Notes: generated by a model not told the origin, from the sequence alone. A stretch of DNA of 64,000 nucleotides from JAFALK01 sp036500605 (GCA_036500605.1 DASYBU010000021.1:124001-188000), one strand, 5' to 3'; positions 41,303 to 51,075 are shown, counted from the first letter of the stretch. A program made the numbers and translations.

Positions 41303-44242
41303 TCAATGCGCCGATGAGGCGTGGCGTTGCGCATAGCTGCAGCCCCGTTCGTCGACGCTGACGCCAGCCGGTGTCGATGGGCAAAGCTCATCGACATCGG
41401 CTACGCCATCGCCGTCTGAGTCCCGAAAGCGCGGATCAAGAGTGACGGTGGCAACGGAATCTTTGGGCGAATTGCTGGCCAAGGACAACGGCCAGGTCAC
41501 CAGATTGCCGGTCTTCAGGTTCAGGTAGTGGCCACAAGGGCCAGTCGACGATGTATCTGCATCCGGGCAGGCGAAGGTGCCCGAATTCACAGTCCCGTCG
41601 GCGCCAATTTGGCCGCCCACAAACAGGTGCAGAAGGCTGCGTGCGGGCACGACGCCCGGTGACACCTCGGCCACCAGCACGTCGGTGATGTCGATTGAGC
41701 TGTTTCCGGGAATCTGGAAGTCGAGCCGCACAGCTTGACCCGATTTCGCGTCCACGGATTGAGTCGCCGTCACCACGGCATAGTAGGTGTTCCAGTTGCC
41801 GTTTGGAGATACCGTGAGGCCAGCGCCAATACTCTCATTGGTCTGGCTGTTTCGGAGCACCGGCGTGACGTCAAACCCGGCGGTGTCGGTGCGCATGGCA
41901 AAGCGCACCACGTAGCTTTTTCCGCTGGTCGTCTTCAAGCCATCGACCGTCATCGCAAGACGAGGCCGGTCATCGGTGGCATTTGCGGCGACAAAGTGGC
42001 CATGCCGGCTGTTGTTGCTGTCGGTGACCACGGTGAGGGAGTTCGTGCCCGCAGGCGTCCATGTGGACCACCATGACGTATTCATATGAAAGTCGCCGTT
42101 GACTGCTGCATTCGCCACGGCGGCAAAGCCGCTGCGTAGCGCGAGATGGTAGGGCGATGCCGGATTCGGCAGTGAACTGCTGCTCAGGTCACGCGACGGG
42201 GTCCGCCAAGCACTCCAGTTCAAGCGCATGGGCACGTTTTGCCATTTAGACTGGTCAAGTGCCGTGAAGCCCGTAAACGCGTTGGCATACTGATTTCCAA
42301 CGTTCTCGCCGATATCAGTGAAATAGTCGGCGGTGTCGCCTTGCGTGCTCAGCAGATAATAGGCAGGCACATCAGGCAGACCCACAAAAAAATTAGCCTG
42401 CACCACATTTCCAACAATGCAGTTGTAGGGGTTAGCGCACATATTTCCACTGGCATATCCATTGGCCACCGAACGCTGATTGCCTGGCTCGTCTTCGCCA
42501 AACAGAACATCCTCATCCCGACTTGCGAAAAATATATTGTCCAGAAACGAACTGTTGCGAATCAAATGACCACCGATGGCGCGGCCTGTATCCACGATCG
42601 CATTGCCTGAAACCGTGACCGTATTGGCAAAATCATCAAGCGCGATGCCGCTGGTTTGCGCGGCCTGGTCCAGGTGGCGGCCAATTGGATTGCCTTTGGA
42701 GCGAAGCACGACGTTGTTGGTGATGGACACGTGGCTGGGCAGCCCATTTCTTCCGTCGGTGTAGATTGAGCTGCAATCATCCAGATAGAAACAGGTATCC
42801 TCAATCGTGTTGCCGTCGATATTTGTCATGTCTCCAGCGGATGGCGCGAACGCCGACGACGCACGAATGCCGATATATCCAGATTTGGCCACGCGATTAT
42901 TCTTGATGCTGGCATTTTCAGCATATTGCATCTGTATGCCATAGTAGTTAGTCTCCTTCCATCGATCCAAGGCAAGGGGGGCACTGGGTGGCACGCTGGT
43001 GCCGGTATCGGTGATCTGGTTACCAGTGACGTTCGCGTTGATGCTGTTCGATGCAGAGAGACCGATGAAACCCGACTGCTCAATCGTGCTGTTCGTCATC
43101 GTGAAACCGCTGCTGCTCAGCGCGCGCGCACCGACGTAAGCAGACCTCGCAATGTGCAGCCCGTTCGCGCTGATGCCCGTGGATCCCGTTGCGTCCAGAC
43201 CGACAGCCGCATCCACGACCTGAAGGTCGGTGAATGTCAGATAGGTCCGCCCGCTTGCATCGATGCCGATGGTTTCCTGGCTCTGCAAGGGCGTGATACG
43301 GATTGCGCCAGCCGCATTGGGATCTTCCGGCGGCGTCGTGCCGCTGGGCAGCTTGAGATCGAGAGAAAGCGACGAGCCACGTTCGATGGCCCATTCGTTC
43401 GCTTCTGCAATCATCCACGGAAGGCCAATCGCGAAGAATCCATCGCCCGGCTGAAGCGTGTTGATTGCGGGGCCTTGCAATCCGGTAGCGGCAGTACCGC
43501 CATAGCTTGGAGTCCAAATGATTTTTCCGGTGGTGGAGTCCTGACTCAGCACCCGCTTGCGATCAAAGTTGTACAAGCCCTCGCGGAGGATCAAGTCGGC
43601 GCCTTGCAGACTTTGCATTGATTGCAATGTTTGGGGCGTGGACACCAGGCCGCAACTTGCATCCGCGTTCGTCGAGTAACCAAGGCTTCCGCAGGTCACT
43701 GCTGATTGAACACGCAGCATATCGATGTCGTCAGCGGAGATTTTTGCCTGATCAGCGGGACGCAACGTTATTTTGGGATGGCGCGCGATGGGCAACAGCG
43801 TGCCCATGCCGTTTGTATAAGAAATAACTTGCCATGCATCGGAATTGATTGCTGCCCGCCATATTCCATTCGCAAAGGCCCATTTCGTGACGGGCATTGA
43901 ACGACGGAAGATCGGTTTCGAAAGGCTGCCGCACTCGCCATAAGTGCCGAAGTTGATCGGTTTGGCAGCAGTACCTGAACTCCCCACAACGAGCGACTCA
44001 TCCCAGATGCCGCCACATTTGAAGAGCACCGAATCACCTGGATTCAACGGCCAACTGTTGACCTGCGCGAGAGTTTTCCACGGACCTGGCTTTAATCGAT
44101 CACCGACCGTTGGCCCCAGCCCGCTGTTGGTTTTACTCCCGCCGATCGAATCAACATAGTAGGTCGCTGCCGTCGCCGAATTGCTGGATGCTGCGGCGAT
44201 GCAGACAAATAGTAGGGCGCTGGTCCTAAATTGAATACTCAT
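41303..44242 (-). CDS. large secreted right-handed beta-helix protein
   Basis: A 979-residue exported protein. The signal peptide (SIQFRTSALLFVCIAAASSN) precedes ATYYVDSIGGSKTNSG, the usual entry to a pectate-lyase-like beta-helix. Asn-rich PbH1-type coils run from about residue 340 to 600 (TMTNSTIEQSGFIGLSASNS, ASIKNNRVAKSGYIGI). A jelly-roll region at about 710-865 resembles a CBM4/9-type carbohydrate-binding module. The C-terminus has a Ca2+-binding thrombospondin-3-like motif, DSDGDGVADVDELCP. It is probably a polysaccharide lyase or hydrolase. The DNA has more A+T than its neighbours, suggesting acquisition. The start at 44242 has an AGAGAAG ribosome-binding site. Confidence 0.75.
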   Translation of the reverse strand: MSIQFRTSALLFVCIAAASSNSATAATYYVDSIGGSKTNSGLGPTVGDRLKPGPWKTLAQVNSWPLNPGDSVLFKCGGIWDESLVVGSSGTAAKPINFGTYGECGSLSKPIFRRSMPVTKWAFANGIWRAAINSDAWQVISYTNGMGTLLPIARHPKITLRPADQAKISADDIDMLRVQSAVTCGSLGYSTNADASCGLVSTPQTLQSMQSLQGADLILREGLYNFDRKRVLSQDSTTGKIIWTPSYGGTAATGLQGPAINTLQPGDGFFAIGLPWMIAEANEWAIERGSSLSLDLKLPSGTTPPEDPNAAGAIRITPLQSQETIGIDASGRTYLTFTDLQVVDAAVGLDATGSTGISANGLHIARSAYVGARALSSSGFTMTNSTIEQSGFIGLSASNSINANVTGNQITDTGTSVPPSAPLALDRWKETNYYGIQMQYAENASIKNNRVAKSGYIGIRASSAFAPSAGDMTNIDGNTIEDTCFYLDDCSSIYTDGRNGLPSHVSITNNVVLRSKGNPIGRHLDQAAQTSGIALDDFANTVTVSGNAIVDTGRAIGGHLIRNSSFLDNIFFASRDEDVLFGEDEPGNQRSVANGYASGNMCANPYNCIVGNVVQANFFVGLPDVPAYYLLSTQGDTADYFTDIGENVGNQYANAFTGFTALDQSKWQNVPMRLNWSAWRTPSRDLSSSSLPNPASPYHLALRSGFAAVANAAVNGDFHMNTSWWSTWTPAGTNSLTVVTDSNNSRHGHFVAANATDDRPRLAMTVDGLKTTSGKSYVVRFAMRTDTAGFDVTPVLRNSQTNESIGAGLTVSPNGNWNTYYAVVTATQSVDAKSGQAVRLDFQIPGNSSIDITDVLVAEVSPGVVPARSLLHLFVGGQIGADGTVNSGTFACPDADTSSTGPCGHYLNLKTGNLVTWPLSLASNSPKDSVATVTLDPRFRDSDGDGVADVDELCPSTPAGVSVDERGCSYAQRHASSAH

Positions 44243-44585
44243 GATACTTCTCTGAGTTGGGTTGATACATGTGACTTGCTTCAAAGCCTGAATCCTGAGT
44301 GCGCAGACTGTCTAGGCCCTTGCACGTAGCAATGTGCTCCGCGCTTCGATCCATCAGCACTTCAGCGCGTAGCACCAGGCGGCAAAAATGCAGTGGCGCG
44401 AATGCACGCGACACCCGGTCGGCGACACCATGGAATCGTGCAAACTCGCGCCTCTTGGTGCAGTCAATCGTCCAGTTCAGCCTCAGCATCGCCTGTGTCA
44501 TGCCCAGCATCGTGCTCCTGCGCTGCGGTCAGCGAAAGATCAGATGTAGGGGGTTTTGAAGCGAGTCCCCGATGCGAGCGACTAC
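44243..44585. other. intergenic region, no gene seen
   Basis: About 340 bp between the start of the beta-helix gene and the end of the efflux operon, both on the minus strand. Several short frames exist but none has a plausible ribosome-binding site or recognisable product. It presumably carries the promoter of the beta-helix gene; I could not identify its hexamers. Confidence 0.5.
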
Positions 44586-44613
44586 AGCGGGCGTTCGCTC
44601 ATCAACGCCCGCT
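44586..44613 (-). terminator. hairpin at end of efflux operon
   Basis: Perfect 10-bp stem AGCGGGCGTT / AACGCCCGCT with an 8-nt loop, overlapping the last codons and stop of the outer membrane factor gene. There is no T-run after it on the minus strand, so it may terminate weakly or protect the mRNA 3' end. Confidence 0.5.
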
Positions 44614-46041
44614 CTGCGTCTCCCAACCGCCGCCCAAGGCAAGAAACACCCTCACCTGATCCTGCGCCACATCCGCATCGACCGCAGCCAACGCAGACTC
44701 AGCCCCGATCAGCGTGCGGCGCGCTTCAAGGCTGCTCGCATACGGATGCCGACCGGCGGCGACGAAGCGCTGCTGCTCGGCGGATAACGCGGCGGCGCGG
44801 TCGCGTGCATCGCGCTGCGCCTGCTGGCGTTCGAGATCGTGGCGATAACGGCTGAGCGCCGTCTCAACTTCGGCCAGCGCCTGCAGCACCACGCCGTCGA
44901 ACTGCGCCAGCGCGGCCTGCTGATCGGCCTGCGCCATCTTCACGCGGGCCTTGGCGCCGGCATCCGGGATGCGCCAGCTCAGCAGCGGGCCGAGGCCGTA
45001 GGTCTGCGTCGCCGGCTGGCCGAGGTGTTCTGCGATGCCGATCAAACCGGCCGAAGCGCCAATGCTGATCGACGGGTAGAGCGAGGCCGTTGCCACGCCG
45101 ATGCGCGCGCTGGCCACCGCCGCTTGCCGCTCGGCCTGACGGACATCGGGCCGGCGCTTGAGCAGCGCCGTGCCATCGCCGACAGGCAGCGCCTGATCGA
45201 GCTGCGGCGGCGTGGCGCAACGGACCGTGGCGGGGTCGAGTTCCTGCGGCGTGCGGCCCAGCAAAGCGGCCAGTCGATAAAGACCGGCTTCTCGCTCGGC
45301 ATCAAAGCGCGGCAGCCCCGCGCGCTGCACTTCCACCAACCCTTGCGCGCGCAGCACGTCGGTCGAGTTGCCGCGCCCCGCTTCGGCCATGCGCTCGGCC
45401 AGTTGCAGCGTGTGCTGCTGCAGCGTCAGCGCATGCTCGGCCACGGTCTTCTCGGCTTGCGCATGGCAGACCTGCAGATAGGCCTGCACGGTTTGCGCCA
45501 CGACGCTGACGCGTGCCACATCCTGCGCCGCCTCGACCGCCTCCAGATTGGCCTCGGCCGCTTCCTCGCCGCGCTTGAGCTGGCCCCAGAGGTCGATCTG
45601 GTATGACACCTCGAACATCAGCTCGCCTTCGTTCGTCATCGGCAGTTGCTCGGGCAGCAGATAGGCCTCGCCGGATTCGCGAGCGCGCTTGACCGCGGCC
45701 ACCACGCCGGCATGCGGATCGCGCTCGCCGTTGACCTGCCTGAGCTGCGCGGAGGCACGCTGCAGATGCGCTTGCGCGGCACGGAGCGAGGTGTTGGCAG
45801 CCAGGGCCGAGCTCACGAGCGAATCGAGCTCTTCGCTGCGATACAGCTGCCACCATTGCGGCGGCAGCGGCTCCAGGCTCGCGGCGGCACCGGCCTTTTG
45901 CGCTTGCTGGAAGTTCGCTTGCGCGGCGGGGCGTTTGATCGCGGCGCTGTCAGGCACGCTGTAGTTCGGGCCCACGGTCGTGCAAGCGGCCAGCAGCAAA
46001 CTCGCCGCAGCGACGGCCAGGGGCAAGGCCTTCTTGTTCAT
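44602..46041 (-). CDS. outer membrane factor lipoprotein (NodT family)
   Basis: A 479-residue TolC-fold efflux channel with lipobox LLAAC (SLLLAACTTVGPNYSVPD). The internal duplication typical of OMFs is present, with ASLYPSISIGASAGLIGI and LLSWRIPDAGAKARVKMAQA motifs. It is the last gene of a FUSC-DUF1656-HlyD-OMF operon, overlapping the HlyD gene by four bases. It provides the outer membrane exit for that pump. Confidence 0.92.
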   Translation of the reverse strand: MNKKALPLAVAAASLLLAACTTVGPNYSVPDSAAIKRPAAQANFQQAQKAGAAASLEPLPPQWWQLYRSEELDSLVSSALAANTSLRAAQAHLQRASAQLRQVNGERDPHAGVVAAVKRARESGEAYLLPEQLPMTNEGELMFEVSYQIDLWGQLKRGEEAAEANLEAVEAAQDVARVSVVAQTVQAYLQVCHAQAEKTVAEHALTLQQHTLQLAERMAEAGRGNSTDVLRAQGLVEVQRAGLPRFDAEREAGLYRLAALLGRTPQELDPATVRCATPPQLDQALPVGDGTALLKRRPDVRQAERQAAVASARIGVATASLYPSISIGASAGLIGIAEHLGQPATQTYGLGPLLSWRIPDAGAKARVKMAQADQQAALAQFDGVVLQALAEVETALSRYRHDLERQQAQRDARDRAAALSAEQQRFVAAGRHPYASSLEARRTLIGAESALAAVDADVAQDQVRVFLALGGGWETQSGR

Positions 46042-47063
46042 GGCTTGCTCCCCTGCTTCCCCTGCTTCCCCTGCTTCTCCTCAACGACGGAAACCGTGGC
46101 CGTGCGCCCGATCGTCGGCCGTTCGCCGGCGGGCCAGGCATCAAAGGCGATGCGCACCGGCACGCGCTGCGCCAGGCGCACCCAGTTGAAGCTCGGGTTC
46201 ACATTGGGCAGCAGGTTGCTGCCGTTCGTGCGGTCGCGGTCCTCGATGCCGGCGGCCAGGCTCTGCACATGGCCTTTGAGCGAGCGTTCCTGGCCCATGA
46301 TGTGGATCTCCACCGCCTGGCCCGCATGCAGCTTGTCGATCTTGGTTTCCTCGAAGTAACTGTCTACGTAGACGGACTTCAGATCGAGGATCGAAAGCAC
46401 CGGGCGGCCGGTGCCGACGTAGTCGCCGACATGCGGGGCGCGGTCGTTCACATAGCCGTCAACGGGGCTGCGGACCTGCGTGCGCTCGAGGTTGAGCGTG
46501 GCCAGTTGCAGGGCTGCGGTGGCCGCCTGCGTGTTGGCTTGCGCTGCTGCCATCGCGGCCTGTGCCAGCGCCAATGCGGCTTCGCCCTGCTGCACCTTCA
46601 CGTCGCCTTGCTCGATGTTCTCCTGCGCCACCAGATCGGACAGCTTGCGGTTGCGCGCCGATTCACGGCGCGCCTGCGCCAGTTGGGCGCGCTGGTTGTT
46701 GATGCTCGCCTGCGCCTGGCCCAGCGCGGCCTTTGACTGCGCCACCGTGGCTCGCGATTGCGCGACTGCGAGCTCGTAGCGGGCGCGGTCGATCTGGAAC
46801 AGCAGATCGCCGGCGTGCACCGGCTGGTTGTCGCGCACCTGCACCTCGGTGACGAGGCCGGTCACGTCCGGCGCGATCTGCAGGATGTCGGCGCGGATGT
46901 GGGCGTCGCGCGTCCACGGCGCCTCGGCGTAGTGTTCCCACACGCGCCGGCCGGCGATGAAGGCCACGGCGACGACGACCCCGGTCAGCGCCACCGGCGC
47001 GAGCTTGCGGGCCAGGGCAGCGGCCGACGACCAAAAAGAGGAAGAAGAGTTTTTGCGTTTCAT
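46038..47063 (-). CDS. HlyD/AaeA-like membrane fusion protein
   Basis: A 341-residue periplasmic adaptor with one N-terminal transmembrane helix (LAPVALTGVVVAVAFIAGRR). The AaeA-type AYTRDAHIRAD-like segment is present (APWTRDAHIRADILQIAPDV), followed by an alpha-hairpin and the RSPVDGYVNDRAPHVGDYVG lipoyl/barrel region. The start at 47063 overlaps the DUF1656 stop (ATGA). With the FUSC protein it would export aromatic acids, as AaeAB does in E. coli; the substrate here is inferred. Confidence 0.9.
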   Translation of the reverse strand: MKRKNSSSSFWSSAAALARKLAPVALTGVVVAVAFIAGRRVWEHYAEAPWTRDAHIRADILQIAPDVTGLVTEVQVRDNQPVHAGDLLFQIDRARYELAVAQSRATVAQSKAALGQAQASINNQRAQLAQARRESARNRKLSDLVAQENIEQGDVKVQQGEAALALAQAAMAAAQANTQAATAALQLATLNLERTQVRSPVDGYVNDRAPHVGDYVGTGRPVLSILDLKSVYVDSYFEETKIDKLHAGQAVEIHIMGQERSLKGHVQSLAAGIEDRDRTNGSNLLPNVNPSFNWVRLAQRVPVRIAFDAWPAGERPTIGRTATVSVVEEKQGKQGKQGSKP

Positions 47064-47275
47064 GACAGAAGCGTCCATCCAGCGGTCCAGCGCACGGCGG
47101 CGTAGAGCGCGATCACATAAAGCGAGACATTGAAGAGCGAGCGGTGCCAGACCCATCGATACAGGCCCGCGCGGCCGAACACCCAGCGCAGCCCCGCGAC
47201 CATGAGATAGGCCAGCAGCAGCGGGACGGCCAGCGCGGGCAGATAGATGCCGTAGAAAGTGAGATCGCCGATCAT
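47060..47275 (-). CDS. DUF1656 small membrane protein (AaeX-like)
   Basis: A 71-residue protein with two transmembrane helices (YLPALAVPLLLAYLMVAGL and NVSLYVIALYAAVRW). It is the AaeX-type component that nearly always accompanies FUSC-type pumps. The start at 47275 overlaps the FUSC stop (ATGA), and its stop overlaps the HlyD start. It sits within a longer open frame that is a shadow of the FUSC gene. Confidence 0.88.
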   Translation of the reverse strand: MIGDLTFYGIYLPALAVPLLLAYLMVAGLRWVFGRAGLYRWVWHRSLFNVSLYVIALYAAVRWTAGWTLLS

Positions 47276-49410
47276 GCGAGGGTTCCTTGGGCGGAGGAAG
47301 ATTCGGGCTTCAGCGGGCACAGCGTGAGCCGCAGTTCGACCAAGGCCTGCAGCGTTTCGCGCTGCTCGGGCAACGGGGCCAGCGTGGCCACGGCCGCATC
47401 GAGGCGACGACGCAGTGCGGCCCCGGCCTGCAGCGCTTCGGTGAGGGGCAGCTGCAGGCGTCGCTGGTAGTGGTGTTCGAGCGCATCGAGCACGGCCTGC
47501 ACCTGCTGCGCGGCCTCGGGCGGCAGGCCGCCGAGCTCGCGTTGCAGCATCACGGCACTGAAGCCCACGCGCAGTTCGGCCAGGCCGTCGGTGCCTTGCA
47601 CGCCGGTGCTCGCGGCCAGGCGCGGCATCAGCTGCGCCAGGCGATCGATCATGCGGGCGCGCAGTGCGTCCAGATCGCCGCCGTGGCGACCGCAGGCGGT
47701 CAGGGCCAGGTCGGTCCAGGTGGCGCGCAGCAGTCGGTGCAGGCTCAGGCGCGCGCCGAAGGGCCGCGTCAGCAGCGTCCACAGCAGCGCCAGCAGGCAA
47801 CCGGCGGCGCTGGCCAGGCTGCTGTTGACGAAGACGCCGAAGTCGGCGTTGTAGGCATCGCTGAGGCCCAGGCCCGTGGCCAGCGTGACGGTCAGGCCCA
47901 TCGCGATGGTGGCAAAGGCCGGCCGCGTGACGAGCGTGCCGATGAACAGGAAGATCGGCGCGAGCAGCAGCGTCAGCGTCTCGAATTCATGCGCGGCGGG
48001 CAGCACGAGGAAGAGCATCAGCACGCCCAGCACCAGGCACATGATGGTGGCGTAGAAGAAGCCGAGCTGCGCGGGCGCCGGCTCGTCCTGCGCGGCAAAG
48101 AAGCAGGAGCAGACGGCGCACATGATCACGGCGCCGGCGCCGTCGGTCCAGCCGCTGAAGATCCAGATCAGGCAGGCGATGAAGGTCACCGCGCAGACCG
48201 AGACGGCCGAGAAGACCTGCATGCCGTGGTCGTGGTGGCGCACCGAGGGGCTGAAGGTCCAGCGCTCGTAGGCCGGCGTCCAGGCGGGGTCGAGCCGGCC
48301 TTCGGCCATCATGCGTTGCAGGGCGCGGCCATCGCGCCAGAGTTGCACGAGGCCTTCGAGCCGCTTCATGACCTGGCGGCGCAGCAATTGCAGATCGCGG
48401 GCCCGGCCTTGCGAGTCTTCCTCGGCGAGGCCGGCGCACGCCAGTGCGTGCAGACGCTCCTGCAGGCGCACGCCCTCGGCATCGACCTCGGCCGAAGGCG
48501 GCGCGGCCACCCAGTCGGCGATCTGGTCCATCTGCGCGCTCAGGCTCGCAGGCACACCGCCGGGCGCGTCGCGCAAGGCGCCCACTGCAGTGCTCAAGGA
48601 GGACAGTGTCGGCAGCAGCAGGCCCAGGCGCATGCGCAGCTCGCGCGCCATGCGGACGAGATCGCTGCTGTCGACGTCATAGCGCAGGTGGCTGATGAAC
48701 TGGTCCAGCGCGAGCACATCGGCCGCGAGCCGGTGTGCGCTGACCAGCGCCTTGGCATCGCGCGGCCGGCTGTGCGCCTCGCTGCGCAGCAGGCCGGTGG
48801 CCCAGCGGCCCGCATCATCGAGCCACGCACGAAAGCGTGCTTCCAGCACCGGCGCCGCCTTGCCCGGAAACAGCAGCGAGGACACCAGGCTGGCGCTGAC
48901 GATGCCGAGCAGGATCTCCTCGGTGCGCGAGACCGCGAAGGGGAAGACCAGGTCAGGCGTCTGCACCATCGGCAGCGCAATCATCGGCAGCGTGTAGGCC
49001 GACAGCATGTAGACGTAGTTGCTGGGCAGCCGGTCGAGGAAGGACAGGTAGAGCAAGGCGCCCGTCCACACCGAGATGAACAGGCTCATGGCGATCGGCA
49101 TATTGGCCAGCAAAGGCAGCACGAGCACCGCAGCGCTCGCGCCGATCAGCGTGCCCAGCACGCGGTACAGGCCCTTGGAACGCGTGGCGCCGGTCAGCGG
49201 ATTCGAGACAACATAAACCGTGGCGAAGGCCCAATACGGGCGCGGCAGGCCGGCCGACAAGGCGAGATAGAAGGCCAGCATGGCCGCCACGAAGGTCTTG
49301 CTGGACAGCAGCCATTCGCGCCAGGTCGGCAAGTGGACGAGCAGGCGGTCGAGTCGGGCGTTCAGGCGAGCATTCAGGCTCGACGAGGTGGAAGGAGCAG
49401 CGGTGTTCAT
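47272..49410 (-). CDS. FUSC-family transporter (AaeB-like)
   Basis: A 712-residue inner membrane protein with two blocks of transmembrane helices (residues about 35-180 and 400-560) separated by a large soluble domain, the FUSC/AaeB layout. The N-terminal signature KTFVAAMLAFYLALSAGLPR then PYWAFATVYVVSNPLTGAT, and the cytoplasmic helical C-terminal domain, are present. It is predicted to efflux p-hydroxybenzoate-like aromatic acids or related compounds. It starts 18 nt after the LysR gene, so all five genes may form one unit. Confidence 0.92.
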   Translation of the reverse strand: MNTAAPSTSSSLNARLNARLDRLLVHLPTWREWLLSSKTFVAAMLAFYLALSAGLPRPYWAFATVYVVSNPLTGATRSKGLYRVLGTLIGASAAVLVLPLLANMPIAMSLFISVWTGALLYLSFLDRLPSNYVYMLSAYTLPMIALPMVQTPDLVFPFAVSRTEEILLGIVSASLVSSLLFPGKAAPVLEARFRAWLDDAGRWATGLLRSEAHSRPRDAKALVSAHRLAADVLALDQFISHLRYDVDSSDLVRMARELRMRLGLLLPTLSSLSTAVGALRDAPGGVPASLSAQMDQIADWVAAPPSAEVDAEGVRLQERLHALACAGLAEEDSQGRARDLQLLRRQVMKRLEGLVQLWRDGRALQRMMAEGRLDPAWTPAYERWTFSPSVRHHDHGMQVFSAVSVCAVTFIACLIWIFSGWTDGAGAVIMCAVCSCFFAAQDEPAPAQLGFFYATIMCLVLGVLMLFLVLPAAHEFETLTLLLAPIFLFIGTLVTRPAFATIAMGLTVTLATGLGLSDAYNADFGVFVNSSLASAAGCLLALLWTLLTRPFGARLSLHRLLRATWTDLALTACGRHGGDLDALRARMIDRLAQLMPRLAASTGVQGTDGLAELRVGFSAVMLQRELGGLPPEAAQQVQAVLDALEHHYQRRLQLPLTEALQAGAALRRRLDAAVATLAPLPEQRETLQALVELRLTLCPLKPESSSAQGTLA

Positions 49411-49428
49411 GATGATGATGCGTGAACC

Positions 49429-50364
49429 TCAGCGCGCCCTGCCCGCGAGCCACGGATCGCGGTCGTCGTCGGGGAACACCTCGAACAGGAAATCGAGGAA
49501 GGCGCGTGTCTTGGCCTGCACGTATTTGCGCGAAGGGATGGCCGCGAACACCGAGATCTGGAACAGGTGCCAGCCGGGCAGCACACGTTCGAGCCTGCGC
49601 TCGGCAATGGCCTGCGCGGCCGCGTAGCTGGGCATCGCGCTGATGCCCAGGCCCGCCGTCGTGGCGGCCATCGAGATGTCCATCTGCACCGTGGACAGCG
49701 GCGAATGCTGGGCCACGAATTCAAAAGGCTTGCCCTCGCCGGCGCCGCGATCGACGTGCAGGGTCATGCTCTGCGACTGCGGGCCCATCAGCACCTCGTG
49801 CTTGTGCAGCTCGTCGGGCGCGGCGGGGCGGCCGTGGCGGGCCAGGTAGGTCGGCGAGGCGCAGAGAATCATGTGCGAGCGGGCCAGGCGCCGGGCCACG
49901 AACTCGCCGTCTTCAATGGTGTCGCCGCGCGCGGTGATCAGGCTGATGTCAAAGCTCTCGTCCATCGCCTCCACCGGCCCCGGCGCCGACAGGCCGATGG
50001 TCAGCAAGGGATAGCGCTGCCGGAAGCCGATCAGCAGCGGCGCCAGCTGGTATGCCGCAAAGGCGGCCGGCGCCAGCACTTTCAGATGCCCGCTCAGCGA
50101 ATGGCTGGCCGAGCGCACCGAAGCCTCGGCCTCTTCAAGTTCCGCAAGAATGCGCCGCACCTGTTCGAGGTAGGCCTCGCCGGCCTCGGTCAGGCCCAGG
50201 CGGCGGGTCGTGCGATTGATCAGCCGTGCGCCCACATGGGCTTCGAGCTTGTTGATCAGCCGCGTGACCACCGAGGGCGAGAGGTTCATCTCGCGCGCCG
50301 CTGCCGCAAAGCCCTGCGTGTCGATGACCCGGCAGAACACTCGGAGGCTGTGCAGGTGGTCCAT
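49429..50364 (-). CDS. LysR-family regulator heading the FUSC operon
   Basis: A 311-residue LysR regulator with an N-terminal winged HTH (DTQGFAAAAREMNLSPSVVT, RLINKLEAHVGARLINRTTR) and an effector domain. It resembles the AaeR class but is encoded on the same strand as the pump and just 18 nt upstream of it, whereas aaeR in E. coli is divergent. Starting at 50364 reproduces the conserved short N-terminus (DHLHSLRVFCRVI). It probably controls the FUSC pump in response to an aromatic effector. Confidence 0.88.
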   Translation of the reverse strand: MDHLHSLRVFCRVIDTQGFAAAAREMNLSPSVVTRLINKLEAHVGARLINRTTRRLGLTEAGEAYLEQVRRILAELEEAEASVRSASHSLSGHLKVLAPAAFAAYQLAPLLIGFRQRYPLLTIGLSAPGPVEAMDESFDISLITARGDTIEDGEFVARRLARSHMILCASPTYLARHGRPAAPDELHKHEVLMGPQSQSMTLHVDRGAGEGKPFEFVAQHSPLSTVQMDISMAATTAGLGISAMPSYAAAQAIAERRLERVLPGWHLFQISVFAAIPSRKYVQAKTRAFLDFLFEVFPDDDRDPWLAGRAR

Positions 50365-50550
50365 GCCCTGTTGCCCGCTGGGCAATAACTGTTGAATTAC
50401 ACGCAACTATAGGAGTGCGCCCTCGTAAGAACAATGTGCACGATGGCAATGGATAGTTGCCGTGGCGACAACAATCAGTGCGAGTCTCAGCCGGCGCTCC
50501 CGCGCCGGTACTTCAGCTGCGCTGATTCAGCGGGTTAGCGGGTTAGCGAG

Positions 50551-50931
50551 CTACCGAGTGGTCGCGTGGTGCTGCCGCTGCCAATGGTCAACAGCGGTGA
50601 CGACCAGGTCCCAGGCGCTGCGGTCGTAGGTGACCGCGGCAAAGAGGTTGTCCTGGCTGGGCTGCTGGCGCACCGCGAAGCGGGCCAGGCGCTCGAGCGG
50701 CTCACGCGCCGCCGCAACGCAGCCCGGCAAATCGGTGAACCCCGAACTCACGCGATAAAACAGCACAGCCCGGCGCAACTCGGTCGCCTTGAGCGAGGAC
50801 ACCGCCACCGCCCGCACAAACACACGCGCCTGGCCTTCGCCCTGCAACTCCACGCAGAACTCGCGGCGCCAGCCGGTCAAGCTCTGTTCCGCCGTCAGTG
50901 CGGCGGGATTTTCATCAATCTGAATACCCAT
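50551..50931 (-). CDS. hypothetical protein
   Basis: A 126-residue soluble protein I do not recognise. It starts GIQIDENPAALTAEQSLTGW and contains REFCVELQGEGQARVFVRAV and a C-terminal DRSAWDLVVTAVDHWQR. No signal peptide, transmembrane segment or metal motif is evident. TTG and GTG codons lie in frame 15-18 nt upstream and could extend it by up to six residues. It is divergent from the sugar dehydrogenase gene (144 bp) and follows the LysR gene region with a GGGTTAGC direct repeat at about 50531. Confidence 0.55.
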   Translation of the reverse strand: MGIQIDENPAALTAEQSLTGWRREFCVELQGEGQARVFVRAVAVSSLKATELRRAVLFYRVSSGFTDLPGCVAAAREPLERLARFAVRQQPSQDNLFAAVTYDRSAWDLVVTAVDHWQRQHHATTR

Positions 50932-51075
50932 CGCCCCAGTCTGCACCAATCGGCGCCGGCGGATGCTTCAGGATGTATCTCGCTGCCGTGTTCCACCAGA
51001 CGGCGTGGCGCGATGGTCGTCACCGTTTTTCACGGTCACGAGATACTCTTCCGACACACCACGGAGGACAGACGC

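Noticed and set aside
47287..49425. 712-codon plus-strand frame opposite the FUSC gene
   Set aside because: It mirrors the FUSC gene almost exactly; the product is low-complexity Gly/Gln/Arg/His with no recognisable fold. A shadow frame.
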